Source of the DNA: Noviherbaspirillum aerium | GTDB taxonomy: Bacteria; Pseudomonadota; Gammaproteobacteria; Burkholderiales; Burkholderiaceae_D | NCBI RefSeq assembly: GCF_008929045.1 | Contig: NZ_VFAH01000019.1 | Span: forward strand, 1 to 64,000 | Length of the DNA stretch: 64,000 bases | Reading direction: 5' to 3' | Part shown: piece by piece, positions 25,674-35,352 of the stretch | Layout: every line of letters begins with the position of its first letter | Position numbering within the stretch: the first letter of the stretch is position 1 | Made by a program: the position numbers and the translations under genes | Notes under the pieces: model-generated | The model's input: only the letters and a program-made list of their open reading frames with translations | Told to the model about the DNA's origin: nothing | Databases searched by the model: none

Positions 25674-27026
25674 TCACCATTCCTGTCCGCTTCGCCCGCT
25701 CTCCATGCCCTGCGCCGCCTGCGATCCCATCAGGCCGCTTTCCGCCTCCATCACCGGTTCGGCAGTGCTGAATACATGCCTGACTTGGCTGATGACGAAG
25801 CGGCTTTCCGGTATCGCCGGCATGCGCGACATGTCGATGCGCAAGTCCTGCGCCGGCACGTCATAGTCCATGGAGAACAGCAGCAGGCGCGTGGCGGTTT
25901 TTACCAGTTCGATGGTGAGCCATTCGCCGGCGCAGCGATGGCCGAGATCGAAGTCGCCGTCGCCTTGAGGTATGAAGTTGTGCGGGCTGGCATTCCAGTC
26001 GCGGAAGCGCTCCGGTCGGAAAGTCTGCGGATCTTTCCAGAGATGCGGGTCGTGATTGGTGCCGTAGATGTCGAGCAATACCCATGTGCCTTGTGCAAAG
26101 TGCAGGCCGCGCCATGTAAATTCTTCGCGCACCCGGCCGCCGACCGCGGGGAAAAAGGGATAGAAGCGCCGCACTTCCTGCACGAACCAGCCGAGGTAGT
26201 CGTCCTCGCGGGACTGCGCGGAAAGCAGCCGTGCGCGCACGTCGGGATAGCGATGCAGCGCAAGCGCGGCAAAGGTGATGTAGCGGGCCACCGCCACCGT
26301 GGGACGCAGGATATTGATCAGCTCGACTGCGGCCACGGCGTTGTCGAGCAGTTCGCCGTCGGCATCGCGATGCAGCGCAATGATCTGCGCCGCGCTGTCG
26401 TCGGGCACCTGCATGTGTCCGGCACGAATCATCATGATGACGCTGCGTATCCAGTCCTCGGTGCGCGAGCGCAGCCGCATGCCCCGCCAACTGCGCGGGC
26501 CCACCGCGCCGGCGCCGTCGATCATCGCGGAAAACTCACGCGTGCGCTGTTCCAGCGCCGCGTCGGTCAGGCTCAGTCCCGTCCATTCGCATACCGACTT
26601 GCACAGCAGTTGCTCCATCTCATGATGCAGCACTACCTGTTCCGCGCTTTCCCATTGCCTGAGGCGCTGGTGCCATTGCTCGGCGAACATTTGCGTCAGG
26701 CTGCCGATGCGCTCCGGCCGCATGAGGGCCATGAACATCTGCTTGCGCCGCCGGTGCGCTTCGCCATCCAGCAATTGCACGCTGCCCAGATCCTGCAGCA
26801 GCAGCAACGCGGTGGGTGGCAAGGCATGCTTGCGGGTGAAGCGGTCGGGCTGATAGAACATCGCCGCCCCCGCTTCGCCGGAAACGCAAATCACCTTCTG
26901 TCCCATCAGGCGGGTTTCAAACATGTCGGTCCGCAGCCGCCCGCAGCGGTTGGGAATGAAGTTGTAGGCTTCGCGCAGCAAGGCCAGCGTGCTGTCGAGC
27001 GCCTTGTCCCTGGGTATCGGCTTCAT
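25674..27026 (-). CDS. CYP152-type cytochrome P450 fatty-acid peroxygenase
   Basis: The 450-residue P450 resembles the hydrogen-peroxide-using CYP152 enzymes (P450-BS-beta, SP-alpha, OleT), which hydroxylate or decarboxylate fatty acids without a reductase. Evidence: the N terminus IPRDKALDSTLALLREAYNF; an Arg-Pro pair (R241-P242, in NILRPTVAVARY) replacing the usual acid-alcohol pair; the haem loop FIPQGDGDFDLGHRCAGEW with Cys365. The residue equivalent to position 85 is Gln (Q84, in GSVQLLDGEAHRRRK), as recalled for the hydroxylating BS-beta rather than His of decarboxylating OleT. No ferredoxin or reductase lies nearby, as expected. The ATG at 27026 aligns with family starts; 27047 is an alternative. 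Confidence 0.88.
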   Translation of the reverse strand: MKPIPRDKALDSTLALLREAYNFIPNRCGRLRTDMFETRLMGQKVICVSGEAGAAMFYQPDRFTRKHALPPTALLLLQDLGSVQLLDGEAHRRRKQMFMALMRPERIGSLTQMFAEQWHQRLRQWESAEQVVLHHEMEQLLCKSVCEWTGLSLTDAALEQRTREFSAMIDGAGAVGPRSWRGMRLRSRTEDWIRSVIMMIRAGHMQVPDDSAAQIIALHRDADGELLDNAVAAVELINILRPTVAVARYITFAALALHRYPDVRARLLSAQSREDDYLGWFVQEVRRFYPFFPAVGGRVREEFTWRGLHFAQGTWVLLDIYGTNHDPHLWKDPQTFRPERFRDWNASPHNFIPQGDGDFDLGHRCAGEWLTIELVKTATRLLLFSMDYDVPAQDLRIDMSRMPAIPESRFVISQVRHVFSTAEPVMEAESGLMGSQAAQGMESGRSGQEW

Positions 27027-27319
27027 GGCATGCTTCGCAGGAGTCATTGGCGGTGTCGGCGCGCGCTTCGGATGCGTATATGAGCGCATGCTCGCAAGCC
27101 AGCATGCATCGGCGCCCACCGGTGTCGTATGTCCTCTTGCGATGAGCCTGCCCGCGGAAAGTTCAGTGCCGGTTCCCGCCCGGCCGGCGAATGAACTTTA
27201 TGCCGCCTTGATTTTCTGACCGGATTTGCGGCAGGCCTGCGCATGCCGCTGGCTTCCCCGCTGTTGCGACGGGAAAAGCCGCGGACAGCCATGCAAAGAC
27301 GCAACAACGGAGCAATATC

Positions 27320-27997
27320 ATGAGTCGCGACCCGCGCCTGCATGCAAGACCGCCAGCGCCATTGCCTGGCGGCGGCGCAGAAGCAGGCTTGCAGAGCCTG
27401 CCGCTCGGCGGCATGCGCGACAGCTACCTGTATGTGCCGCCGGACTACGATCCGTCCTCGCCTTTGCCGCTGGTGCTGCTGCTTCACGGCGCCGGCGGTC
27501 ATGCGCAGCACGGGCTCGACCTGCTGAGCCATCTGGCCGATGATGCGGGGCTGATCCTGGTGGCGCCGGCATCGGCCTCGCACAGCTGGGATGTGATCGT
27601 CAGCCGTGCCTATGGCGCCGACGTGGCCTTGCTGGACCAGGCGCTGGAACACGTGTTTGCACGGTATGCCATCGATCGCTCGCATCTTGCCATCGGCGGC
27701 TTCTCCGACGGCGCGTCCTATGCGCTGTCCCTCGGGCTGGCCAATGGCGATCTGTTTACGCATGTCATCGCCTTTTCGCCGGGCTTCATTGCGCCGGTGA
27801 CGCCGCGCGGCCAGCCGAAGGTATTCATCTCCCATGGCACCCGCGACGGCGTGCTGCCGATCGATCCCTGCAGCAGGACCATCATGCCGCGATTGAAGCG
27901 CGCCGAATACGAGGTGAGCTACGAGGAGTTCGAAGGCGGGCACGAGATTCCGGCGCGGATTGCGCAACGCGCGGTGGATTGGCTGGCTACAACCTGA
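27320..27997 (+). CDS. Alpha/beta hydrolase (carboxylesterase/phospholipase-like)
   Basis: A 225-residue cytoplasmic hydrolase. The nucleophile elbow is GGFSDGASY (Ser about 125), with a likely Asp in HGTRDGVLPID and His in EGGHEIP completing the triad. LPLVLLLHGAGGHAQHG provides the oxyanion region. It resembles the PF02230 carboxylesterase/lysophospholipase group. It diverges from the P450 gene, so the two could be coregulated in lipid metabolism, but this is inference. Confidence 0.82.
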   Translation: MSRDPRLHARPPAPLPGGGAEAGLQSLPLGGMRDSYLYVPPDYDPSSPLPLVLLLHGAGGHAQHGLDLLSHLADDAGLILVAPASASHSWDVIVSRAYGADVALLDQALEHVFARYAIDRSHLAIGGFSDGASYALSLGLANGDLFTHVIAFSPGFIAPVTPRGQPKVFISHGTRDGVLPIDPCSRTIMPRLKRAEYEVSYEEFEGGHEIPARIAQRAVDWLATT

Positions 27998-28035
27998 AAC
28001 AGCAGGTCCGGAGCTCCTGGCCACTGCGCATGGCT

Positions 28036-28076
28036 CCCCTCTTCCGCCTGCGGGAGAGGGGCCGGGGGTGAGGGGG
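28036..28076. repeat. REP-like GC-rich hairpin repeat
   Basis: CCCCTCTTCCGCCTGCGGGAGAGGGG forms a hairpin and is followed by CCGGGGGTGAGGGG. The same unit, with small changes, appears twice near 63.4-63.5 kb in opposite orientations. It is a dispersed intergenic palindrome of the type frequent in betaproteobacterial genomes, here 40 bp after the esterase gene. Confidence 0.65.
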
Positions 28077-28194
28077 GTGTTGAAACCCCATGAGGTGATG
28101 CCCTCCCTTGTTCCTTATTCCTCCACCCCTTGCTGATTCTCATCGCCTTCCCGCAAGGCTTTGCTACCTTATGCAACAAAGGAGGCATGCCGCC

Positions 28195-28770
28195 ATGATC
28201 AAATCCTCTTTACCGCGTTTTCTCCCGCTGGCATTGCTGCTCGGCGGCATTCCGTTCGCCGCCCACGCGGCGGAAGAACTGACCATCACCGCCCCTGCCA
28301 AGATCGGCAAGCCTGCGGAACGGGTATACCGGCAAGTCCTGCCGGATGGAAAAATCCTTTATTCGGACAAGCTGGTCAAGGGAGCCAAGCTGGATGAAAC
28401 GCTTGCGCCCGATCCCGCCGCCAATACCTGGAAATCCGAATCGGGCAAGCGTCCCGCGGTGCCGCCGCGCGTGGAGCGCACTCCGGTCAACAAGGTGCCT
28501 TCCATCGCCTCTCTCGACAGGCGGAGAAGCGTTCAGGATGCGGATGGCGACGTGATCAAGGCCGAGATGCTGCTGGAGGATGCGAAGAAACGCCAGCAGG
28601 CCGGCATCGAACCCCTGCCCGGAGAGCGCACCGGCAATGCCGGCGGCGGTTCGCGCCTGAACGAACATTACCAGGCGCGTCAGCAGCGGTTGCAAGAAGA
28701 TGTGGCCGAGGCCGAGGCGATGCTCAGGCGTGCGCGCACCGAGCGCACTGCCCTGCTGCCGGCGCGCTGA
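28195..28770 (+). CDS. Secreted protein with DUF4124-like start
   Basis: A 191-residue exported protein: signal peptide MIKSSLPRFLPLALLLGGIP to AAHA, then a segment RVYRQVLPDGKILYSDKLVKG that resembles the short DUF4124 module (Y-x-x-x-DG-x-x-xSD), a Pro-rich linker, and a C-terminal coiled-coil rich in Glu, Arg and Ala (QQRLQEDVAEAEAMLRRART). AAAGGAGG nine bases upstream supports the ATG at 28195. Function unknown; envelope-associated. Confidence 0.75.
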   Translation: MIKSSLPRFLPLALLLGGIPFAAHAAEELTITAPAKIGKPAERVYRQVLPDGKILYSDKLVKGAKLDETLAPDPAANTWKSESGKRPAVPPRVERTPVNKVPSIASLDRRRSVQDADGDVIKAEMLLEDAKKRQQAGIEPLPGERTGNAGGGSRLNEHYQARQQRLQEDVAEAEAMLRRARTERTALLPAR

Positions 28771-28806
28771 TGGATTGCATCCTCGCCGGCAGGCATGGCA
28801 TGGCCA

Positions 28807-29115
28807 TCATTTCAATTGGGTCCATGGCACGCTGTTGATCGGCGCGGCATTGCGTCCGCAATCGCATTCGTCCCAGTTGTGATGATCCCAGACCGACGGA
28901 TTGAATTCGCTCGACGTTGCGTGAAACTTGCTGGACGCGGCATTCGGCAGTGCCGCCCCGTTGGCCTGACGCAGATCGTCGTCGGCGGGCGCGCCGCCGC
29001 AGGCGCTTAACATGATTGCAGCACCGACCGACATCAGCATTGATGTCAACGCTCCGCAAGTTGTTGCTGTGGTTTTCAACACTTCCCCATCCCAGAAAAA
29101 CTTTCCTCGCATCAT
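28807..29115 (-). CDS. Small lipoprotein
   Basis: About 102 residues. The segment MLMSVGAAIMLSACGGAPAD has a classic lipobox (LSAC), so the mature protein should be lipid-anchored at Cys. The rest is short and hydrophilic with CDCGRNAAP near the end. The start is uncertain: ATG codons at 29115 and 29112 give a long n-region, and the ATG just before the hydrophobic stretch gives a more usual lipoprotein signal. It converges with the preceding secreted-protein gene. Confidence 0.55.
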   Translation of the reverse strand: MMRGKFFWDGEVLKTTATTCGALTSMLMSVGAAIMLSACGGAPADDDLRQANGAALPNAASSKFHATSSEFNPSVWDHHNWDECDCGRNAAPINSVPWTQLK

Positions 29116-29437
29116 GTTGATGCAAGGCACGTGTCTCTGAGATTGCTGTGCAGAAAAGGTTCCGGCAGTCAACGCAAAAAATGAATGGAAACAACTTTTA
29201 CGGCTGCGGTCATGGCGGGAAGTACAACGGACTTGTTCTTCCTGCATGCCATGCCGTCAATGGCCGTTGCCATCGCTGCATTGAGGACCTGGTTCGCCAG
29301 GGAGCGGCGCCGCTCGCGTTTTCACGCAATGTCTTACCATGTCGTCTATTCATTGCGATAAGGAGAACCCCCACATGGCGCAAGTTGCCCGGTTTGCATG
29401 TCCATCCCGTTTCCCGTCCGGCTGCTGAGGAGTGCTC
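29116..29437. other. Spacer between the lipoprotein and ABC genes
   Basis: About 320 bases between divergent genes. It must contain both promoters, but I could not pick boxes with confidence. Short frames here have no recognisable product. Confidence 0.35.
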
Positions 29438-30360
<923 letters not shown>

Positions 30361-30364
<4 letters not shown>

Positions 30365-31122
30365 ACTTTTACGCAATCAAGGCGATTTACCTTTTCGAGA
30401 TGGCCCGCGCCTGGCGCACGCTCCTGCAGAGCATCGCCTCGCCGGTGATCTCGACCTCGCTCTACTTTATCGTCTTCGGCTCGGCCATCGGCTCCCGCAT
30501 GGCGCAGATCGATGGCATCAGCTACGGCGCCTATATCGTGCCGGGGCTGATCATGCTGTCGGTGCTGACGGAGAGCATTTCCAATGCCTCGTTCGGCATC
30601 TACATGCCCAAGTGGGCGGGCACCATCTATGAAGTGCTGTCGGCGCCGATCTCGGCTTTCGAAATCGTGATCGGCTATGTCGGCGCGGCGGCCAGCAAGT
30701 CGGTGATCCTCGGCCTGATCATCATGTTCACCTCCTGGCTGTTCGTCGACTATACGATCGTGCATCCGTGGTGGATGCTGGCCTTCCTGATCCTGACCTC
30801 CATCACCTTCTGCCTGTTCGGCTTCATCATCGGCGTCTGGGCCGACGGCTGGGAAAAGCTGCAGATCGTGCCCATCATGATCGTCACGCCGCTGACCTTC
30901 CTCGGCGGCAGCTTCTATTCGATCAGCATGCTGCCGCCCTTCTGGCAGAAGGTGACGCTGTTCAACCCGGTGGTCTATCTGGTCAGCGGCTTCCGCTGGA
31001 GCTTCTACGGCGTGTCGGACGTGAGCGTGGGCATCAGCCTTGGCATGACGCTGGTGTTCATGCTGCTGTGCCTGGCGGGCATCTGGTGGATCTTCAGGAC
31101 CGGGTATCGGTTGAAGACGTGA
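30361..31122 (+). CDS. ABC-2 type permease (YadH-like)
   Basis: The 253-residue membrane subunit has six predicted helices and the ABC-2 family features [27 protein letters not shown] and [20 protein letters not shown]. It overlaps the ATPase gene by four bases. By similarity recalled from memory the pair resembles E. coli YadG-YadH, an exporter of unassigned substrate. Confidence 0.92.
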
Positions 31123-31366
31123 CGGGAGAAGACCGTACGGTCAAGGGCCGCGCCGAGGCGGTTTCATGGGAGGCGATGCGCCCGCCCCTCCCTGCGCCGG
31201 GTGCGGCGGGCGTCCCAGCCTCCCTCCTGAAAAGGAAGGAGCATCGCTTGCTCTCCCTGGCAGTCAGGCGCTTGCGGGCGCAATGCATGCATTGCGAAGC
31301 CGGGGCTGATGAATTTCAAGTGCCGAACCAATCGCTGCGGGTGGATTCGGTCCATCGCCGAAAGCC

Positions 31367-31519
31367 TCAGGAAGACTGCGCCGGCGGCTGCTTGCCGTCC
31401 TCCGCCGGCAATTCCTGCGGAACCGGCTGATAGCCGGGATTCACCAGAGGATCCTGCTGCGGCTTGTCGGTCCGCGGCTGGATGGGCATCGGGTCGGGAC
31501 GCGGCTCTTCTCGGTTCAT
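31367..31519 (-). CDS. Short Pro/Gln-rich protein
   Basis: A 50-codon gene too short for usual ORF cut-offs. It encodes a hydrophilic peptide rich in Pro and Gln (MNREEPRPDPMPIQPRTDKP at the start, ending PPAQSS). GAGGAA seven bases before the ATG is a good ribosome site. The protein is probably disordered. It lies 53 bp downstream of the DsbA-like gene on the same strand. The reading frame composition and start signal support it, but no homologue is known to me. Confidence 0.5.
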   Translation of the reverse strand: MNREEPRPDPMPIQPRTDKPQQDPLVNPGYQPVPQELPAEDGKQPPAQSS

Positions 31520-31572
31520 GGCAATTCCTCGGATGATTGCGCGGGCGGTCCTGGCCGCCGCAGGATCTGATA

Positions 31573-32250
31573 TCAGGCAGCTGGAGTCGTCGAGGCGGCC
31601 TGCGCCACCTTGCGCAGCGCATCCTCGAACACTTCCACCGGCTGACCGCCCTGAATCAGGTAGCGGTCGTTGACGATGACTGCCGGCACGGAATGTATTC
31701 CCTGGTCGAGATAGAAGCGTTCCCGCTGGCGCGTCTCTTCGGCAAATTCGCCGGAGTCCAGAATCTGTTTTGCGCGCGCGGCATCCAGCCCGACTTCGCC
31801 GGCCACGCGCAGCAGCACCTCATGCGAACCGGGGTTTTCGCCCTCGGTGAAGTAGGCGCGCAACAAGGCATGCTTGAGTGCCGCCTGCCGCGCCGGACCT
31901 TCGAGCTCGGCCCAGTGCAGCAGGCGGTGCGCGTCGAAGGTGTTGTAGATGCGGCCGCGCTTGTCCATGCGGAATTCGAATCCCACCGCTTCGCCGCGCG
32001 CGCGGATGGCTTCGCGGTTGCGCTCCGACTGCTCGGGCGTGGCGCCGTATTTCTCGGCCAGGTGCTCGGTGATGTCCTGGCCTTCCGGCTGCATCTTCGG
32101 ATTGAGTTCGAAAGGCTGGAAATGCAGGTCGGCCCGGATATCGTCGCCAACGCGTTCCAGCGCCTGCTCCAGGGACTTCAACCCGATGGCGCACCATGGG
32201 CAGGATACATCGGAAACAAAATCGATCTTCAGTCGGGTCGGATTGGTCAT
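31573..32250 (-). CDS. DsbA-family oxidoreductase (FrnE-like)
   Basis: A 225-residue thioredoxin-fold protein of the DsbA family. The active site is DVSCPWCAIGLKSLEQAL (CPWC, about residues 15-18) and the cis-Pro region is YLDQGIHSVPAVIVNDRYLI. No signal peptide is seen, so it acts in the cytoplasm like FrnE and related 2-hydroxychromene isomerase-like proteins, probably in thiol redox or thio-adduct handling. The ATG at 32250 gives the expected N terminus; a start 12 codons upstream is possible. Confidence 0.88.
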   Translation of the reverse strand: MTNPTRLKIDFVSDVSCPWCAIGLKSLEQALERVGDDIRADLHFQPFELNPKMQPEGQDITEHLAEKYGATPEQSERNREAIRARGEAVGFEFRMDKRGRIYNTFDAHRLLHWAELEGPARQAALKHALLRAYFTEGENPGSHEVLLRVAGEVGLDAARAKQILDSGEFAEETRQRERFYLDQGIHSVPAVIVNDRYLIQGGQPVEVFEDALRKVAQAASTTPAA

Positions 32251-32288
32251 GACATTGGCCTCGGAATACGGATGCGGAAAGCCCAATG

Positions 32289-32705
32289 TTAGTCCTTCTT
32301 CTCCGGCTCCGCTTTGCCGGCATCGGCAGCCTCGCCGCTGTCGGCCTCAAGATCGCCGTCGTCGCCGACCCCGTCGACGCCGCTCTCCAGCCCGGCCTTG
32401 ATGCGGCGCAGGCGGGCATATTCTTCCGGGTCTTCCTTGGCGAGCTTGCTGTCGCGCCACTTGTAGAACACCGCGATGCCCAGCATGGCGGCGGCGCCGA
32501 TGGCGAGCTTGCCCTTGTTGTTGCCGATCAGGGCGGCGGCCTTCATGGCCAGCGGCGTATCGGCTTCGGCGGCTTCCTCGGTCAGGGTATGTTCCGGCTC
32601 GGGCTGCGGCGTGGTGTCATCCGGCCTTGCGTGGGCGTCAGTGCTGGTGTCGGCGGTGCCGGATGCCGGGCTGGTGTATGGCTTGGCGGATTCGTCTTCG
32701 GACAT
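32289..32705 (-). CDS. Single-pass membrane protein with acidic tails
   Basis: A 138-residue protein with an acidic, Thr/Pro-rich N terminus, one hydrophobic helix (KLAIGAAAMLGIAVFYKW, about residues 65-82) and an acidic C terminus. AAGGAAG upstream supports the ATG. It is 38 bp upstream of the DsbA-like gene on the same strand. No family recognised. Confidence 0.65.
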   Translation of the reverse strand: MSEDESAKPYTSPASGTADTSTDAHARPDDTTPQPEPEHTLTEEAAEADTPLAMKAAALIGNNKGKLAIGAAAMLGIAVFYKWRDSKLAKEDPEEYARLRRIKAGLESGVDGVGDDGDLEADSGEAADAGKAEPEKKD

Positions 32706-32875
32706 GGCGGCTTCCTTCAGTGGTATGTGCGCAGTTTTATGTGCGGCAATGATGTTGTTATAACAAACTTAGTGCGGTTGCACCGGAAGTAGTTCACCGG
32801 TGAAATAGAAGTAAGTCACAATTCATCAATTGCAAGCGCTTGCGGAAAGTGAACGCGGCTGCCGATTGCTGTCCC

Positions 32876-33940
32876 TTATTTATTCCCGCCAGCGGTCCCG
32901 AGCCAGTCGCGCTCCTCGACTTCCGCCAGCTGCCTCAGGCAATCCATCTCCCTGCCGGACAGGCCGTCCGTTACATGCGGATCGGCAGGGTCGAGCCTTT
33001 GGTGGCGCGAAAGAATGTCGATCTTGCTCAGGTAATCGCCCATCCACAATACCCTGCCTACCGGCGACATGGCCGCCGGGCGCACGGATTCGCCCTGCTC
33101 GCGGATGGCTTTCATCACGGTATCGGGAAAATGCCATTCGCTGCCGATATTGACCGCCAGCGTGCGGCCGAAACCCGCCAGCGCATTGCAGAAGGTGGGT
33201 GATCCCACCGGCTGGCGGCCGTCGGACATCTGGTCGATGACCCGCAGCGACACCGTCAGGCCGACGTTCTGCACCAGGCCGGCAAGGAACACGTCGAGCG
33301 GGTCTGCCGCCTCGCCGCTTGCCAGCAGCCGGTTGGCAAGCGCGCAGCGCTCGGACTGCGCCCACAGGCGCGGCGCCACCATCCTGGTGAAGCTGCCGGA
33401 ATGGAGATCGATGATGGGCTTGAAGGCGACCCCCGTGATCAGCTGGCGCAAGCCGTCCTGCCCGAGGATGAGGATCGCATGGTCGATGCTGTCGATCGGC
33501 TTGCCGGGACTGTAGGCGGCGCTGTTGGCAAGACGCAGGACCTCGGCCACCAGCACCACGTCCTGGGAAATCTTGCGCGCCAGTTCGGGCCCGGTGAAAT
33601 CGCCGCTGCGCAGGCTTTGCAGGAGCTGGGGAATCACGCCCGGCATGCGCCGCACCAGGTGCGCGCCGGCCTGCTCGGACTTGACCACGCCGTCCAGCGC
33701 CGCGAGGATCGCATCCTCATTGCCGTTGGTGAAGATGTCAGGGTGGCTTTCCGCTTCGAACAGCCAGCTGGCGAAAACGAAGTCCACCTGATCGCGCTGC
33801 AGGGTCGACACACTGTCCGCGGCGAAGCTGGGCTGGCGCGGCGGCGGTGATGGTGATGATGGCACGGGCGCGGCGGCCGGCTGGACGGTTCGCGCGGGTT
33901 TGCCGGCGTCGGAGAATAAGCGGCGAAGCCAATCGTACAT
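32876..33940 (-). CDS. HDOD domain signalling protein
   Basis: A 354-residue protein with an N-terminal Pro/Ser-rich linker (about 15-40) and an HDOD domain (about 95-310). Blocks PGVIPQLLQSLRSGDFTGPE, ANSAAYSPGKPIDSIDHAIL and LGQDGLRQLITGVAFKPI are typical. HDOD domains resemble HD phosphohydrolases without the catalytic pair and act in signal relay. A paralogue with about the same layout diverges from it at 34164; the two share a 223-bp intergenic region. Confidence 0.88.
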   Translation of the reverse strand: MYDWLRRLFSDAGKPARTVQPAAAPVPSSPSPPPRQPSFAADSVSTLQRDQVDFVFASWLFEAESHPDIFTNGNEDAILAALDGVVKSEQAGAHLVRRMPGVIPQLLQSLRSGDFTGPELARKISQDVVLVAEVLRLANSAAYSPGKPIDSIDHAILILGQDGLRQLITGVAFKPIIDLHSGSFTRMVAPRLWAQSERCALANRLLASGEAADPLDVFLAGLVQNVGLTVSLRVIDQMSDGRQPVGSPTFCNALAGFGRTLAVNIGSEWHFPDTVMKAIREQGESVRPAAMSPVGRVLWMGDYLSKIDILSRHQRLDPADPHVTDGLSGREMDCLRQLAEVEERDWLGTAGGNK

Positions 33941-34163
33941 GGGATCAGTAAGTCAATTGTTTTGGAGCAATACGCCCCGATTTAAACATGCCGCGCAGGC
34001 GGCGTCGAGGCCAATTCCGTGATTGGCACGGGCCATGCACCGCGCAGGCCCTGCGGTTTCATGCCGCGGATGCAGACCGAGACAGCCGGGCAGGCTATAC
34101 TTTCCCGTCGTTACCCCGCCATCCGCCCCATCCCGGAGCGGATTCCTTCCCGATGCCGTGCTG

Positions 34164-35222
34164 ATGAAAAACTGGTTGAACCGCTTGCTGGGCCGCGAAC
34201 CGGAGCCCTCCCCGGCCGAGGCAATGGAAGACGCCTCGCCGCCGGCGACGCTGGACACCGCGACCACCATGCTGGCGCGTTCCGCCTCCGATATCGATGG
34301 CCTGTTCCATCCCTGGCTGCTGGGCATCGATGCCGGCGCCGGCCTGCGGCCCAATGACACCGAGGTGCGCCTGGCGCGGGCGCTGCAACGCATCGCGGGC
34401 GGGAGCGAGCAATCGGTGTCGGACCTGGTGCCGCGCATGCCCGCGGTGATCCCGACGCTGCTGCAAAGCCTGCGCGACAAGGATGTGTCGAATGCCCGGC
34501 TTTCGCAGCAGATCGTCCAGGACCCGGTGTTGCTGGCCGCGGTGCTGCGCCAGGTCAACACCTCCTATTACCGCCGCCGCGCCGCCATCACCAGCATCGA
34601 ACAGGCGCTGGCGCTGCTCGGCCAGAACGGCCTGCGCCTGCTGGTGGCCAGCGTCGCGTTCAAGCCCGTGCTGGGCCAGCAGTCCGGCCACTTCACCCGG
34701 TCCGCCGCGCCCCGGCTGGTGGAACTGTCTTCCCATACCGCCCTGGCCTGCCGCTGCCTGGCCGCGCGGCGCGGCGCCGATGCCTTCGAGGTCTTCCTGG
34801 CAGGACTGCTGCAGAACGTCGGCATGATGGTTGCCCTGCGCGCGATGGACCAGATCCATGACGGCAGGGAAACTCTTCAGTCGGGAAAATTTTGCGCGGT
34901 ATTTGCAGACAATGCACGCCGTCTTGCCGTGCGGGTCGGCAGGGAATGGGCATTTCCCGCCCCGGTGGTGGAAGCCGCCGGGCAGACTGGCCTTCCTTCC
35001 GCTTCGGCCGCTTCCCCTGTTACTTCTCCCTCCACGCCGTCGCTGGCGCCGGCGGTCAGGCAGGCGGACCTGCTGGGCAAGACTCGCACCCTGGCCCACA
35101 GCGGCGGCATCGGCATGGATGAGGCGGAATGCCTTGCCGCCGAAGCCGGAGCGGACTGCCTGGCATGCTGGCAGGAACTGGCCGAGCGCGATGCCGACGC
35201 CGCCGGCATGAAGTTGTCCTAG
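34164..35222 (+). CDS. HDOD domain signalling protein (paralogue)
   Basis: A 352-residue HDOD protein. The domain shows PRMPAVIPTLLQSLRDKDVS, RQVNTSYYRRRAAITSIEQA and LLGQNGLRLLVASVAFKPVL, aligning closely with the divergent neighbour. Both begin with a similar short stretch before the linker (MKNWLNRLLG here, MYDWLRRLFS there), so they arose by inverted duplication. The ATG at 34164 gives this shared N terminus; the frame is open for 47 codons upstream. Confidence 0.88.
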   Translation: MKNWLNRLLGREPEPSPAEAMEDASPPATLDTATTMLARSASDIDGLFHPWLLGIDAGAGLRPNDTEVRLARALQRIAGGSEQSVSDLVPRMPAVIPTLLQSLRDKDVSNARLSQQIVQDPVLLAAVLRQVNTSYYRRRAAITSIEQALALLGQNGLRLLVASVAFKPVLGQQSGHFTRSAAPRLVELSSHTALACRCLAARRGADAFEVFLAGLLQNVGMMVALRAMDQIHDGRETLQSGKFCAVFADNARRLAVRVGREWAFPAPVVEAAGQTGLPSASAASPVTSPSTPSLAPAVRQADLLGKTRTLAHSGGIGMDEAECLAAEAGADCLACWQELAERDADAAGMKLS

Positions 35223-35352
35223 AAAACCCCCTTTTTCACCCCCATTCATTACCGGTTTCCGTGTGCTGGGCTCGGATTTTGCTCAAGACAAGGCAAGGAG
35301 CGTCTGGAACTTCCGGGCGTTCATGTCTCGAGTCTCTTGAGGAGTCTGAATA

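Noticed and set aside
29116-29437. Short frames before the ABC exporter
   Set aside because: They lack ribosome sites and family-like sequence and overlap the expected promoters.
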